From positions 1-14,564 of the forward strand of contig JAFYMA010000088.1 in the NCBI GenBank assembly GCA_017556845.1: a DNA stretch of 14,564 nt, in the 5' to 3' direction. The notes beneath the pieces were generated by a model. That model did not search any database, was not told the origin of the DNA, and worked only from the letters and a program-made list of their open reading frames with translations. Each line of letters begins with the position of its first letter. The first letter of the stretch is position 1. Made by a program: the position numbers and the translations under genes. Source of the stretch: Clostridia bacterium. GTDB lineage: Bacteria > Bacillota > Clostridia > Oscillospirales > CAG-272. This document shows positions 6,456 through 13,830 of the stretch, piece by piece.

Positions 6456-7322
6456 TTATATAAACCGTTTGAACCTTTCGGGAATAGGACTGTCTACCGT
6501 TATGAGCTTCTGTGTTACCGGGTGCGGAAACATAAGGCTTTTTGCGTGGAGCATCAGTCTTTCACCGTCGTTTATACCGTACAGCGCATCTCCGACTATG
6601 GCACAGCCGACGTGCTGACAGTGGACTCTTAACTGGTGCGTTCTGCCCGTTACTGCCTTTAAGGAAACGAACGATATACCGTTTTTATACGATATTTTTT
6701 CGTATTCGGTGATCGCCGTTTTTCCCTCACTTTCATCGCACACGCACCGCAAAATAACGCTTTTTTCACGTCTGCGGATGTTTTTGTTTATCACGCCGCA
6801 CGCTTGAATATCGCCGTGGACGAGCGCAATATAGCTTTTTTTGAATTTTCCGTTTTGCATATCCGATGAAAGCCTTGAACACGCATAAGCGCTTTTTGCA
6901 CACAGAACGATGCCCGACGTGTCCTTATCAAGCCGCGTTACCGCCCTGAATACAGAGCTTTGACCATTTTTTTCAAAATAATACAACAAAGCGTTTGCAA
7001 GCGTATCATCGTAGTGGCCGTGCGACGGATGCGTAGGCATTCCGCTTATCTTGTCAACGGCTATTATATGCTCATCCTCGTATAAAACGGATAAGGGAAT
7101 GTCCGTTTTGCATATATCAGAGCATTCCGTATCGGATATATCAAGGCAAACGCAGTCGCCTGTGCGCAGAATATATCTTACCGTTACGTGATTGCCGTTT
7201 ACGGTTATTCCGTTTTCCTTTGCCTTGAGTCTTGTTATCTCTGCGTGTGACAGAAGGAGCTGCTGCTGCAGAAAAGTGCGCAGCAGCAGCCCGTCATGCT
7301 CGTTTGTTATAACGTAATTCAA
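6456..7322 (-). CDS. RluA-family RNA pseudouridine synthase
   Basis: The 288-residue cytoplasmic enzyme isomerises uridine to pseudouridine in rRNA or tRNA. Residues 1-60 form an S4-like RNA-binding domain (LSHAEITRLKAKENGITVNG, 24-43). The catalytic domain has AVTRLDKDTSGIVL (127-140), where D132 of RLD is the nucleophile of the family; TGRTHQLRVH and GDALYG are further RluA blocks. The target site cannot be assigned between RluA, RluC, RluD and YlyB-like types. The start is a TTG at 7322-7320, immediately after the ilvE stop with no gap. No clear Shine-Dalgarno site and no internal ATG in the first 90 codons compete with it, so termination-reinitiation is likely. Confidence 0.9.
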   Translation of the reverse strand: MNYVITNEHDGLLLRTFLQQQLLLSHAEITRLKAKENGITVNGNHVTVRYILRTGDCVCLDISDTECSDICKTDIPLSVLYEDEHIIAVDKISGMPTHPSHGHYDDTLANALLYYFEKNGQSSVFRAVTRLDKDTSGIVLCAKSAYACSRLSSDMQNGKFKKSYIALVHGDIQACGVINKNIRRREKSVILRCVCDESEGKTAITEYEKISYKNGISFVSLKAVTGRTHQLRVHCQHVGCAIVGDALYGINDGERLMLHAKSLMFPHPVTQKLITVDSPIPERFKRFI

Positions 7323-8393
7323 TTATTTGATCTTTACTGTCCAGCCGAACGGATCTGCAACAGTACCCCACTGAATACCCGTGAGCGTATCGTACAGCTT
7401 CTGTGAGATAGGACCGATCTTGCCGTCGTTGATAACTGCCTTCTTGTTTTCATCGTCAAGAGAGCCGATGGGGGAGATAACAGCGGCAGTACCCGTGCCG
7501 AACGCTTCCTTCAATTCGCCCTTGTCGTATGCTTCGTAAAGCTCGTCAACGGACAGTGCGCGCTCTGATACCTTTACGTCCCAGCTCTTGAGAAGCTCAA
7601 CGCAAGAGCCTCTTGTAACGCCGGGAAGGATGTTGCCCTCTTCAAGTGAGGGTGTTATTACCTCGTCGCCGATAACGAAGAATACGTTCATTGCGCCTAC
7701 CTCGTCGATATACTTTCTGTGTATACCGTCAAGCCAGAGAACTTGAGAATAGCCCAGAGCGTTAGCCTTTTCCTGACCCTTGAGCGATGCTGCGTAGTTA
7801 CCGCCTACCTTTGCAAAGCCCGTGCCGCCCTTAACAGCTCTTACGTATTCTCTTTCGATGAATATCTTAACGGGGTTGATGCCCTCTGCATAGTACGCCG
7901 CAACGGGTGAAAGGATTATGCAGAAGATGTATGTGTGTGACGGATGTACGCCGAGCATAGGATCTGTTGCGATTATGAAAGGACGGATGTAGAGCGACGT
8001 GCCTACCTTCGTGGGTATCCAGTCCTCATCGAAAAGAACCGTTTCGGAAATAGCCTGCAGAACGTCATCGTTGGGGATCTTCGGTATGCAGAGTCTTTCG
8101 CAGGTGTTTGCCATACGCTCGATGTTCTTCATAGGTCTGAAGAGCTGTACGCCGCCGTCGGGCGTCTTGTAAGCCTTCATACCCTCAAACATTTCCTGAG
8201 CGTAGTGGAATACCATAGCTGACGGATCGAGGGGAAGCGGAGCGTAAGGAACTATTCTTGCATCGTGCCAGCCCTTTTCCGTGCTGTAGTTCATAAGGAA
8301 CATATGGTCGGTAAAGTATTTACCGAAGCCCAGATTGTTATAATCGGGCTTTACTTTGGGATTTGCCGTTCTTTGCTTTGTGATGTTAAGCAT
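7323..8393 (-). CDS. ilvE: Branched-chain amino acid aminotransferase
   Basis: This is a fold-type IV PLP enzyme of 356 residues that interconverts branched-chain 2-oxo acids and Val/Leu/Ile with glutamate, the last step of their biosynthesis. It belongs to the longer, eukaryote-like BCAT group. FHYAQEMFEGMKAY, RPF and GGTGFAKVGGNYAASLKGQE are visible; the lysine of FAKVGGNY (195 from this start) is the PLP anchor. QVLWLDG, GNILPGVTR and EAFGTGTAAVISPIG (cofactor phosphate loop) complete the signature. The ATG at 8393 is chosen because GGAG (8406-8403) stands 9 nt upstream; ATGs at 8408 and 8402 precede or overlap that site. It follows the SGNH gene by 15 nt and abuts the pseudouridine synthase gene. 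No T-box or leader is seen here, so it is not visibly controlled by branched-chain amino acids at this position. Confidence 0.95.
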   Translation of the reverse strand: MLNITKQRTANPKVKPDYNNLGFGKYFTDHMFLMNYSTEKGWHDARIVPYAPLPLDPSAMVFHYAQEMFEGMKAYKTPDGGVQLFRPMKNIERMANTCERLCIPKIPNDDVLQAISETVLFDEDWIPTKVGTSLYIRPFIIATDPMLGVHPSHTYIFCIILSPVAAYYAEGINPVKIFIEREYVRAVKGGTGFAKVGGNYAASLKGQEKANALGYSQVLWLDGIHRKYIDEVGAMNVFFVIGDEVITPSLEEGNILPGVTRGSCVELLKSWDVKVSERALSVDELYEAYDKGELKEAFGTGTAAVISPIGSLDDENKKAVINDGKIGPISQKLYDTLTGIQWGTVADPFGWTVKIK

Positions 8394-8408
8394 TTTTTTC
8401 ATCTCCAT

Positions 8409-9047
8409 TTATTTTAAAATATATTTTTCTGCAAAATTATACAGAATAGAAGCAATTCTTTTGTATCCCAGAACCGTGGGATGTACGCCGTCACGAAGAT
8501 ATATCTTGTGATTGGCGGAGTTTATCGCGCTTAAAGTGCGCATATCGCACAGCGGAAAGCCTACTCTTTCGGAAACTGCCTGCATTGCCTTGTAGTAATC
8601 GTAAAGGGTATAGCCTGCGCCGTTTTTCGTATCAAACGCCTGAAATTTATCCGTTTGTCCGTCATATTCGGAATATCTGTAAATGGGGCTTACGCATATA
8701 ACGGCGCTTTTGGGGTAAAGCTCGCACGCTTTAAGCACCGCCCCTCTCAGACATCCGCAAAAATCGGTGTTCAAGCGGCTGTCGTATTCTCCGAGCGGCA
8801 CGCCGTAGTACCAATCGTTCGTACCTGCCCACAGAATGACGAGCTGTACGTTTTCATCCGGCTTTTCCTGCATTATCTTATCATACACCGAATACGGATA
8901 GCCCGATGAAAGAGCTGCGGCGTTTTCTGCAAGATTTATCATTTTTTCAGCGCCGAGCATATCGCACAGATCTTGCTGAAAGCCGCCTGCGGAAAAGTTC
9001 GTCGTGGAAATACTGTCTCCGTATATAACACAGCTTTTCATACTCAT
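8409..9047 (-). CDS. SGNH/GDSL-family hydrolase, small cytoplasmic type
   Basis: The 212-residue protein has the SGNH hydrolase blocks: IYGDSIS (8-14, nucleophile S12), AGTND (74-78, N77 of block III) and DGVHPT (186-191, catalytic D186 and H189). The usual block II glycine is not clear; a glycine in GFQQDL or ALSSGY may serve. There is no signal peptide or membrane segment, so it should act in the cytoplasm as an esterase, lipase or carbohydrate deacetylase. The ATG at 9047 overlaps the YfhO-family stop by 4 nt (ATGA). A second ATG at 9041 gives better spacing from AAAGGCGG and would remove two residues. The overlap suggests tight co-expression with the membrane protein upstream. Substrate unknown. 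Confidence 0.85.
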   Translation of the reverse strand: MSMKSCVIYGDSISTTNFSAGGFQQDLCDMLGAEKMINLAENAAALSSGYPYSVYDKIMQEKPDENVQLVILWAGTNDWYYGVPLGEYDSRLNTDFCGCLRGAVLKACELYPKSAVICVSPIYRYSEYDGQTDKFQAFDTKNGAGYTLYDYYKAMQAVSERVGFPLCDMRTLSAINSANHKIYLRDGVHPTVLGYKRIASILYNFAEKYILK

Positions 9048-12022
9048 TCCGCCTTTTGTCCGTCGGTATCCGTGTCTGCATCCTCGATGTTTTGTACGGT
9101 GTCATAAACGTCGTTTTCCCGTTGAGCATTTTCGGTATTGCCGCTTTCTTCCGTCATCTGCTGCAAAAGCTGCTCACAGCGTTGGCTGTACGTTGAGTCT
9201 GGTGAGTGGATAAGAGCCATTATACGCTCTTTTCTCTTTTTTCTGCGTTTAAGGTCGATCACCGTCAGCGTGCAGAGCAGTGCCAGACCGAATATGCACG
9301 CGATAAGTCCTATAATAAAGCCCTGCGGGATATACGATAGCTCTATCGTATGCTCGCCCTCGGATGCCGTAAAGCACAGAAGCGAATCAAGAGATTTCTG
9401 CAAGGGGACTTTTTTGCCGTCTACTTTGACCGTCCAGCCCTCGTCGTACGGAATTGACGTGAATATCAGTTCGTCGCCCTTTTGTACGTCTATCGTTCCT
9501 TTTATGTGAGTGTCGCTGAAATCGGATACCTTTATCTTGCTCTGAGCGAGCTTTTTGAACGCTAATTCAAACGCGTTATCGTCAAAGAAGAAGATATAAT
9601 CCTGATTGCAGTTGAAATAAAGGTCGTTTTCCTTTAAGTTGAGCTGTACTGTGACCTCGTGGCCCTTTTCGTACTCGCCTATATAAAGTATCGAGTGCGT
9701 TTCATTCGTAAGATACGAGCCCTTTGAAACGAAGCCTGACGAGCTTTCGCCCGGTGCGTTATCTCTTACGCGGAGCGTCGTATTTCTCGGATACTGCGAG
9801 GGGAAGTGGATATATATGCTTCCGGACTGCTCAACGGTAAACGTGAAGCTGACAGTACCCTTTCCGCCCGAATCGAGCAGTGCGTACTTGTGGTGCGTAT
9901 ATCCGCCTGCGTACGCCTCACGCACGCCGTCCGTTTCCTTTGACGTTATTTTAACGGGGACGAATATCTGAGTTTCCTCACCGAGCATTGCCGAAACGAT
10001 GCTGTTCAGTATCGTCGGTGCGGAATATTCGATTATCTTGCCGTCCTCGTTCTTTCTGTCCCAATCGTATTTGAGTATGTCCTCCGATACGCCGTAAAGC
10101 ATCGGCAGTGCGTATGGGTTTTCGTATGCGTACAGCATATCCGGCTCCGTTACGTCGGTGCTTGTCGGGTCAACCTGCTGCAGCAGCTTTTCAAACTCGG
10201 GCATCATTTTTTCCTCATCGTCCGTAAGAACGTACTTTATTCCGATGAGGGAGTCGGCAACGGGGTTCGTTCCGACGTATTTTGACCAGTGTGATTTTGA
10301 TGCATAGCCGAGCTTATTCAGAAGCGTTATTACTGATGCGTTAAGCGTTGACGTTGATCCCGAAATACCTCTTAAACGAAGCGTCATGTTGTCATTTACC
10401 TTGCGGTGAGCCGTTTTTTCCATACGGTAAAGGGAAATATCGCTTTTTTGAACATCCTGCGTTATTCCTCTCCATCTGTCGAAAAATTCAACGTAGCTCG
10501 TTCTTGTGGAGTAGTAAACGTCATCGTGAAGCTTGAACATATCGTAAATGCCGTTTATAAACAGCTCAAGGCATACAACGGAGCATAAAACGATCGACGC
10601 CGCCTTGCTTTTTTTCTTTGCGACTGCCCACAAAAGTGCTGTAAGGACGCCTATCATTATCATCCAGAACCATATCGTGAGCAAGAGCCCCGGCTCGTAT
10701 CCGCCGCTTGTTTCGGCTTTTGTGTAAAGCCAGTCAAACTCGCCGTTTTCAACGTCAACGAGCTTTTGTATCATCATCACGACAACTCCGAGTATTCCGC
10801 CCGTTGCAAACACGACTCTGAACGTCTGCATTCTTAAGAACCGCAACGCATCGTACGCAAATATCAGAACGAGGAAGATGAACATAAAGCTGTAACGGTA
10901 GTTAAGCCAGTTGGGCTTCTGCATTCCGTGCCAGAAAAGGTCGATCGTCGAGCCTGTGAATGAAAGCACCATTATTGCAAGCATCACACCGCCCATTACT
11001 CTCTGTCTGCTGCGTATTCTGCTCGTGAGGAAGTAAAGGGGCAAAAGCAATATCGCAACGATACCGCAGTATATGAACGGCAAGCCCTCGGGCCGTACCG
11101 TATCGTACGAGTTCGGCATCATCTGCGTTATTATCTCGAGAAAATCGAATTTTGCCGAGAACGTATATGTGGGATTTGAAAAATCGTTTTTACCGAATGA
11201 CAGTGAATAATACGTCGGTATCAGTATTACAGCCGAAATGCAGGCACCGATAACGGAGAAAAAGGCAAACTTGTAAAACGAAAAGAAGAATTTGCCGAAA
11301 TCCGACATCTTATACCGTGAAATGTAGTAATACATAAAGTAAAGAACGACGAATATCGCCACCATAAAGCCGATGTAGAAGTTTGCTATGAAGCAAAGAG
11401 CAAGAGTGCTTGTGTAAAGCAGAAATCTGCCCTTGTCGATAAGAGCTTCAAGACCGAGCAAAATAAGCGGCAGATATATCAGCGCGTCCATCCACATAGT
11501 GTTCATCGCCTGCACGAACGCATAGCTTGAAAGAGCATACATGCATGAGAACATTATGACGTAAACCGGCTTTGACGGACGTGTTTTATGCAGATAATAA
11601 CCGAACGTAAGACCCATGCTTCCGCATTTCAAAAGCGTCATTGCAAGCAGAGCCTCGGTTATACCCTCCTCGGAGAAAAACAGAGTTATTATGGCAAACG
11701 GGCTTGCAACGTAATATGCGTACATTCCCGAAAACTCGCCCGATAAGGCTCTGTACCAGGTGTAAAACGGCGAGTTATCGCCTTGAAGGATATCTCTCAT
11801 TCCCTCAAAGAAGTAAACGTACTGTGCGTTAAGGTCAAGCACGAGCACCGATTTGTCACCGAACGGGTAAACGCCTCTTATGATGAATATCGTCCACATC
11901 AGAAGAAGCGGCAGTAAGAAGCAGGCTAAAAGATACAGCGACGGGGACGACATTATCCTGCCGAATACCGTCTTGAGCCTGCTTATAAACGTCGGCTTTT
12001 TTATTTCCAGCGTGTTATTCAT
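9044..12022 (-). CDS. YfhO-family polytopic membrane protein (GT-C type glycosyltransferase-like)
   Basis: The 992-residue protein starts with a short cytoplasmic segment and a first helix near 28-49. The loop GDKSVLVLDLNAQY (55-68) follows, with D63 as the likely functional acid of the family. About a dozen further hydrophobic segments run to about residue 490. A long extracytoplasmic domain (about 510-895) ends in DEGWTVKVDGKKVPL, typical of YfhO proteins, then a last helix and a charged tail of about 69 residues (924-992). YfhO relatives in Bacillus and Listeria add sugars to teichoic acids from lipid-linked donors; a similar role here is inference. The ATG at 12022 has an in-frame stop two codons upstream. 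The nearest Shine-Dalgarno-like AAAGGA is about 16 nt away, which is poor, and Met24 preceded by AGGATA is an alternative. It follows dusB by 41 nt. Confidence 0.88.
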   Translation of the reverse strand: MNNTLEIKKPTFISRLKTVFGRIMSSPSLYLLACFLLPLLLMWTIFIIRGVYPFGDKSVLVLDLNAQYVYFFEGMRDILQGDNSPFYTWYRALSGEFSGMYAYYVASPFAIITLFFSEEGITEALLAMTLLKCGSMGLTFGYYLHKTRPSKPVYVIMFSCMYALSSYAFVQAMNTMWMDALIYLPLILLGLEALIDKGRFLLYTSTLALCFIANFYIGFMVAIFVVLYFMYYYISRYKMSDFGKFFFSFYKFAFFSVIGACISAVILIPTYYSLSFGKNDFSNPTYTFSAKFDFLEIITQMMPNSYDTVRPEGLPFIYCGIVAILLLPLYFLTSRIRSRQRVMGGVMLAIMVLSFTGSTIDLFWHGMQKPNWLNYRYSFMFIFLVLIFAYDALRFLRMQTFRVVFATGGILGVVVMMIQKLVDVENGEFDWLYTKAETSGGYEPGLLLTIWFWMIMIGVLTALLWAVAKKKSKAASIVLCSVVCLELFINGIYDMFKLHDDVYYSTRTSYVEFFDRWRGITQDVQKSDISLYRMEKTAHRKVNDNMTLRLRGISGSTSTLNASVITLLNKLGYASKSHWSKYVGTNPVADSLIGIKYVLTDDEEKMMPEFEKLLQQVDPTSTDVTEPDMLYAYENPYALPMLYGVSEDILKYDWDRKNEDGKIIEYSAPTILNSIVSAMLGEETQIFVPVKITSKETDGVREAYAGGYTHHKYALLDSGGKGTVSFTFTVEQSGSIYIHFPSQYPRNTTLRVRDNAPGESSSGFVSKGSYLTNETHSILYIGEYEKGHEVTVQLNLKENDLYFNCNQDYIFFFDDNAFELAFKKLAQSKIKVSDFSDTHIKGTIDVQKGDELIFTSIPYDEGWTVKVDGKKVPLQKSLDSLLCFTASEGEHTIELSYIPQGFIIGLIACIFGLALLCTLTVIDLKRRKKRKERIMALIHSPDSTYSQRCEQLLQQMTEESGNTENAQRENDVYDTVQNIEDADTDTDGQKAE

Positions 12023-12063
12023 AAATTATAAACAGCGGTCCTTTCTTTTGTATTTCCTGCACG

Positions 12064-13041
12064 TCATTCCTCGCTATCGCGGATGCTGAGCGCGGAATAC
12101 AGTATGTTTTCTATCTGCTGAAGGCTTTCTGCCTTGTTTATTGCGTTTCGTATCTCAGCACCGCCCGAAAGCCCCTTCGTGTACCAGCCTGCGTGCTTGC
12201 GTGACTCAAGTACGCCGAGATAGCCCTTCGTGCTGACCATAAGACGAATATGCTCAAGCGCCGTCCTTATACGTCTTTGTCTTGACGGGGGAGTGTACGG
12301 TACGCCCTGCATATACGCGTTTATTTCTTCAAAGATAAACGGGTTTCCCTGCGCGGCTCTGCCTATTGCTCCGCCGTCACAGCCCGTATATTCAAGTATC
12401 CTTTTGAAATCCGCCCCGCACGTTATATCGCCGTTTGCAATTACGGGGATCTTTACAGTTTGCTTTACTTTTGCTATTATATCGTAGTCAACGGTGCCGT
12501 TTATATACATATCCTCACGGGTCCTGCCGTGAACGCATATTGCCTCAGCGCCGCATTCCTCTGCGATATGTGCAATTTCGGGTGCGTTTTTATGCTGTCG
12601 GTCATATCCTGCGCGTATCTTCACCGTTACGGGAATATCGCACGCATCAACGACGCTTTGTATTATCCTGCCCGCTAAAACGGGATCCTTCATAAGAGCA
12701 GAGCCGTCACCGCCGCCGACTATCTTTTTTACAGGACAGCCCATATTTATGTCGATGGCACAAGGCGGCGAGGGTAATTGCGACATCACGCGCGCGGCGT
12801 TTGCCATCATCTGCACATCGTGCCCGAATATCTGTATGGCACAAAGCCCCTCTTTTTCGGATATTTGCGCTATTTCAAGCGTTTTTTTGTCACCGTAATG
12901 CACAGCAGCGGCGGAGACCATTTCCGTCGTCATATATTCCGCGCCGTGAGATCTGTATATTTCTCTTGCGCAAATATCGGTAACGCCTGCCATAGGGGCA
13001 AGAAATATGCCGTATTTCAATTCAATATTTCTGATTTTCAT
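12064..13041 (-). CDS. dusB: tRNA-dihydrouridine synthase DusB
   Basis: The 325-residue FMN enzyme reduces uridine to dihydrouridine in tRNA. The TIM-barrel start FLAPMAGVTD (13-22) binds FMN. DINMGCPVKKI (97-107) carries the catalytic cysteine C102. VKIRAGYD, CVHGRTRED, IPVIANGDI and GRAAQGNPFIF are the usual FMN and RNA-binding blocks, and a helical C-terminal domain follows. The ATG at 13041 is chosen because AGG stands 7 nt upstream and the family usually starts just before KIRNIELKYG; a TTG 9 codons earlier has no better site. It is the first gene of the minus-strand operon. The 110 nt between it and the rpsO terminator is AT-rich, and I could not find a convincing promoter there. Confidence 0.93.
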   Translation of the reverse strand: MKIRNIELKYGIFLAPMAGVTDICAREIYRSHGAEYMTTEMVSAAAVHYGDKKTLEIAQISEKEGLCAIQIFGHDVQMMANAARVMSQLPSPPCAIDINMGCPVKKIVGGGDGSALMKDPVLAGRIIQSVVDACDIPVTVKIRAGYDRQHKNAPEIAHIAEECGAEAICVHGRTREDMYINGTVDYDIIAKVKQTVKIPVIANGDITCGADFKRILEYTGCDGGAIGRAAQGNPFIFEEINAYMQGVPYTPPSRQRRIRTALEHIRLMVSTKGYLGVLESRKHAGWYTKGLSGGAEIRNAINKAESLQQIENILYSALSIRDSEE

Positions 13042-13150
13042 ATATATACCTAAAATGTATTCTAACAAAAAAATGTGAATTTAGTGTTACACCACGACAT
13101 AAATATTTATAATAATTAAATTTATAGGTATGGCTGATACTGCTTTTGAC

Positions 13151-13189
13151 AAAAAAACACCCGTTTGCTGTATGGCGTAGCAAACGGGT
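13151..13189 (-). terminator. Rho-independent terminator of rpsO
   Basis: On the minus strand a perfect 11-bp stem (13189-13179 with 13169-13159; ACCCGTTTGCT and its complement) with a 9-nt loop is followed after one G by seven T residues (13157-13151). It starts 13 nt after the rpsO stop and separates rpsO from the dusB operon. Confidence 0.92.
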
Positions 13190-13202
13190 ATGCTTTTTGA
13201 AA

Positions 13203-13469
13203 TTACTTTCTGATTCCGAGCTTTTCGATGATAGCTCTGTATCTTTCGATGTCCTTCTTCATAAGGTAGTTGAGAAGGTTTCTTCTCTGACCTACCATCT
13301 TAAGAAGACCTCTTCTGGAGTGGTGGTCGTTCTTGTTAACCTTGAGGTGCTCGTTGAGCGTGTTGATTCTTGATGTGAGGATAGCGATCTGTACCTCGGG
13401 TGAGCCTGTATCGCTTTCGTGTGTTTTGTACTGAGCAATGATCTGCTGCTTTTCTTCTTTAAGAAGCAT
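13203..13469 (-). CDS. rpsO: 30S ribosomal protein S15
   Basis: The 88-residue protein, of normal family length, binds the 16S rRNA central domain early in 30S assembly. THESDTGSPEVQIAILTSRI (16-35) and DHHSRRGL (48-55) are the S15 signature with the rRNA-contacting H and R residues. The ATG at 13469 is fixed by AAAGGTGA (13484-13477) with a 7-nt spacer. The frame stays open 38 codons further upstream, but that stretch is the mRNA leader: its first ATG (13583) lies only 3 nt from the -10 box, so it would not be on the transcript. The gene has its own strong promoter and terminator, as expected of a monocistronic autoregulated ribosomal gene. Confidence 0.97.
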   Translation of the reverse strand: MLLKEEKQQIIAQYKTHESDTGSPEVQIAILTSRINTLNEHLKVNKNDHHSRRGLLKMVGQRRNLLNYLMKKDIERYRAIIEKLGIRK

Positions 13470-13580
13470 TTTAAATTCACCTTTCAAATTCAAATATTCG
13501 ATATACATAGCATACGGCGGGTGATGCACGCCTTTGGCAAGCGCCTTATTTCCGTAAACTGTGTATTCGTTGCCATACCG
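13470..13580 (-). promoter_or_regulatory. rpsO mRNA leader, possible S15 autoregulatory RNA
   Basis: About 110 nt separate the inferred transcription start (near 13580) from the rpsO ATG. Several short complementary segments exist: GGCAA (13574-13570) with TTGCC (13540-13536), and GTTTACGG (13559-13552) with CCGTATGC (13517-13510), an 8-bp stem with one mismatch. GGCGTG...CACCCGCC between them can form a bulged hairpin. Some of these helices exclude each other. Autoregulation of rpsO by S15 binding to its leader is known in several bacteria with different structures; I could not match this one to a known class. Confidence 0.45.
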
Positions 13581-13586
13581 CATAGG

Positions 13587-13615
13587 ATTATATCATAAGC
13601 AAACGGATTTGTAAA
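13587..13615 (-). promoter_or_regulatory. Strong sigma-A promoter of rpsO
   Basis: TTTACA (13615-13610), a 17-nt spacer and TATAAT (13592-13587) on the minus strand match the consensus at 11 of 12 positions. A TG dinucleotide one base before the -10 box adds an extended -10 element. Confidence 0.88.
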
Positions 13616-13706
13616 GGGGTTTTTGAAATTTTTTTGCTTATTACCGATCGGAAAGACCTCTTTTACCGTATTATTAAAAAATTCATCAATTTTTATTATT
13701 TTTTCG
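13616..13706. other. AT-rich divergent intergenic spacer, no gene seen
   Basis: This is the middle of a 361-nt gene-free stretch between the rpsO and LRR-protein start codons. It is rich in A and T runs and sits between the two divergent promoters. I see no open frame, repeat or RNA gene in it; A/T tracts upstream of both -35 boxes could act as UP-like elements. Confidence 0.5.
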
Positions 13707-13735
13707 TTGCTTAACTGCCGTGTATGTAGTACAAT
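13707..13735 (+). promoter_or_regulatory. Sigma-A-like promoter of the LRR-protein gene
   Basis: TTGCTT (13707-13712), a 17-nt spacer and TACAAT (13730-13735) are present, the -10 matching at 5 of 6 positions. The implied start near 13742 leaves a leader of about 88 nt before the TTG start codon. Confidence 0.55.
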
Positions 13736-13759
13736 GTTGGATGATAATTTTTATTGAAA

Positions 13760-13802
13760 TGAAAAAATGCATATCCGCCACACAGCAGGCTATGCGTTTT
13801 CA
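13760..13802 (+). promoter_or_regulatory. Leader hairpin upstream of the LRR-protein gene
   Basis: TGAAAA (13760-13765) pairs with TTTTCA (13797-13802), and TGCATA (13768-13773) pairs with TATGCG (13791-13796, one G-U). GCC/GGC (13777-13779 with 13788-13790) close an 8-nt loop, with AA and TCC bulged on the 5' side. The 3' arm ends in TTTT, so it may attenuate transcription or stabilise the mRNA. It ends 18 nt before the ribosome binding site. No known riboswitch class was recognised. Confidence 0.45.
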
Positions 13803-13820
13803 TACATCTACTGTAATATT

Positions 13821-13825
13821 GGAGG
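13821..13825 (+). promoter_or_regulatory. Ribosome binding site that fixes the TTG start of the LRR protein
   Basis: GGAGG with a 5-nt spacer precedes TTG at 13831. The reading that begins there is a textbook signal peptide, which supports the rare start codon. Confidence 0.75.
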
Positions 13826-13830
13826 CTGCT

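Noticed and set aside
12023..12032. TATAAT-like box directly before the YfhO-family start
   Set aside because: There is no -35 at a suitable distance, and transcription would begin at or after the start codon.
13042..13150. Promoter for dusB between the rpsO terminator and dusB
   Set aside because: TATAAA and TAGAAT boxes exist, but none has a credible -35 at 16-18 nt; TTGTCA is 20 nt from the nearest box. A promoter is expected here but could not be assigned.
13470..13583. N-terminal extension of S15 by 38 in-frame codons
   Set aside because: The extension covers the mRNA leader. Its first ATG is only 3 nt from the -10 box, and the ATG at 13469 has a good ribosome binding site and gives the normal S15 length.
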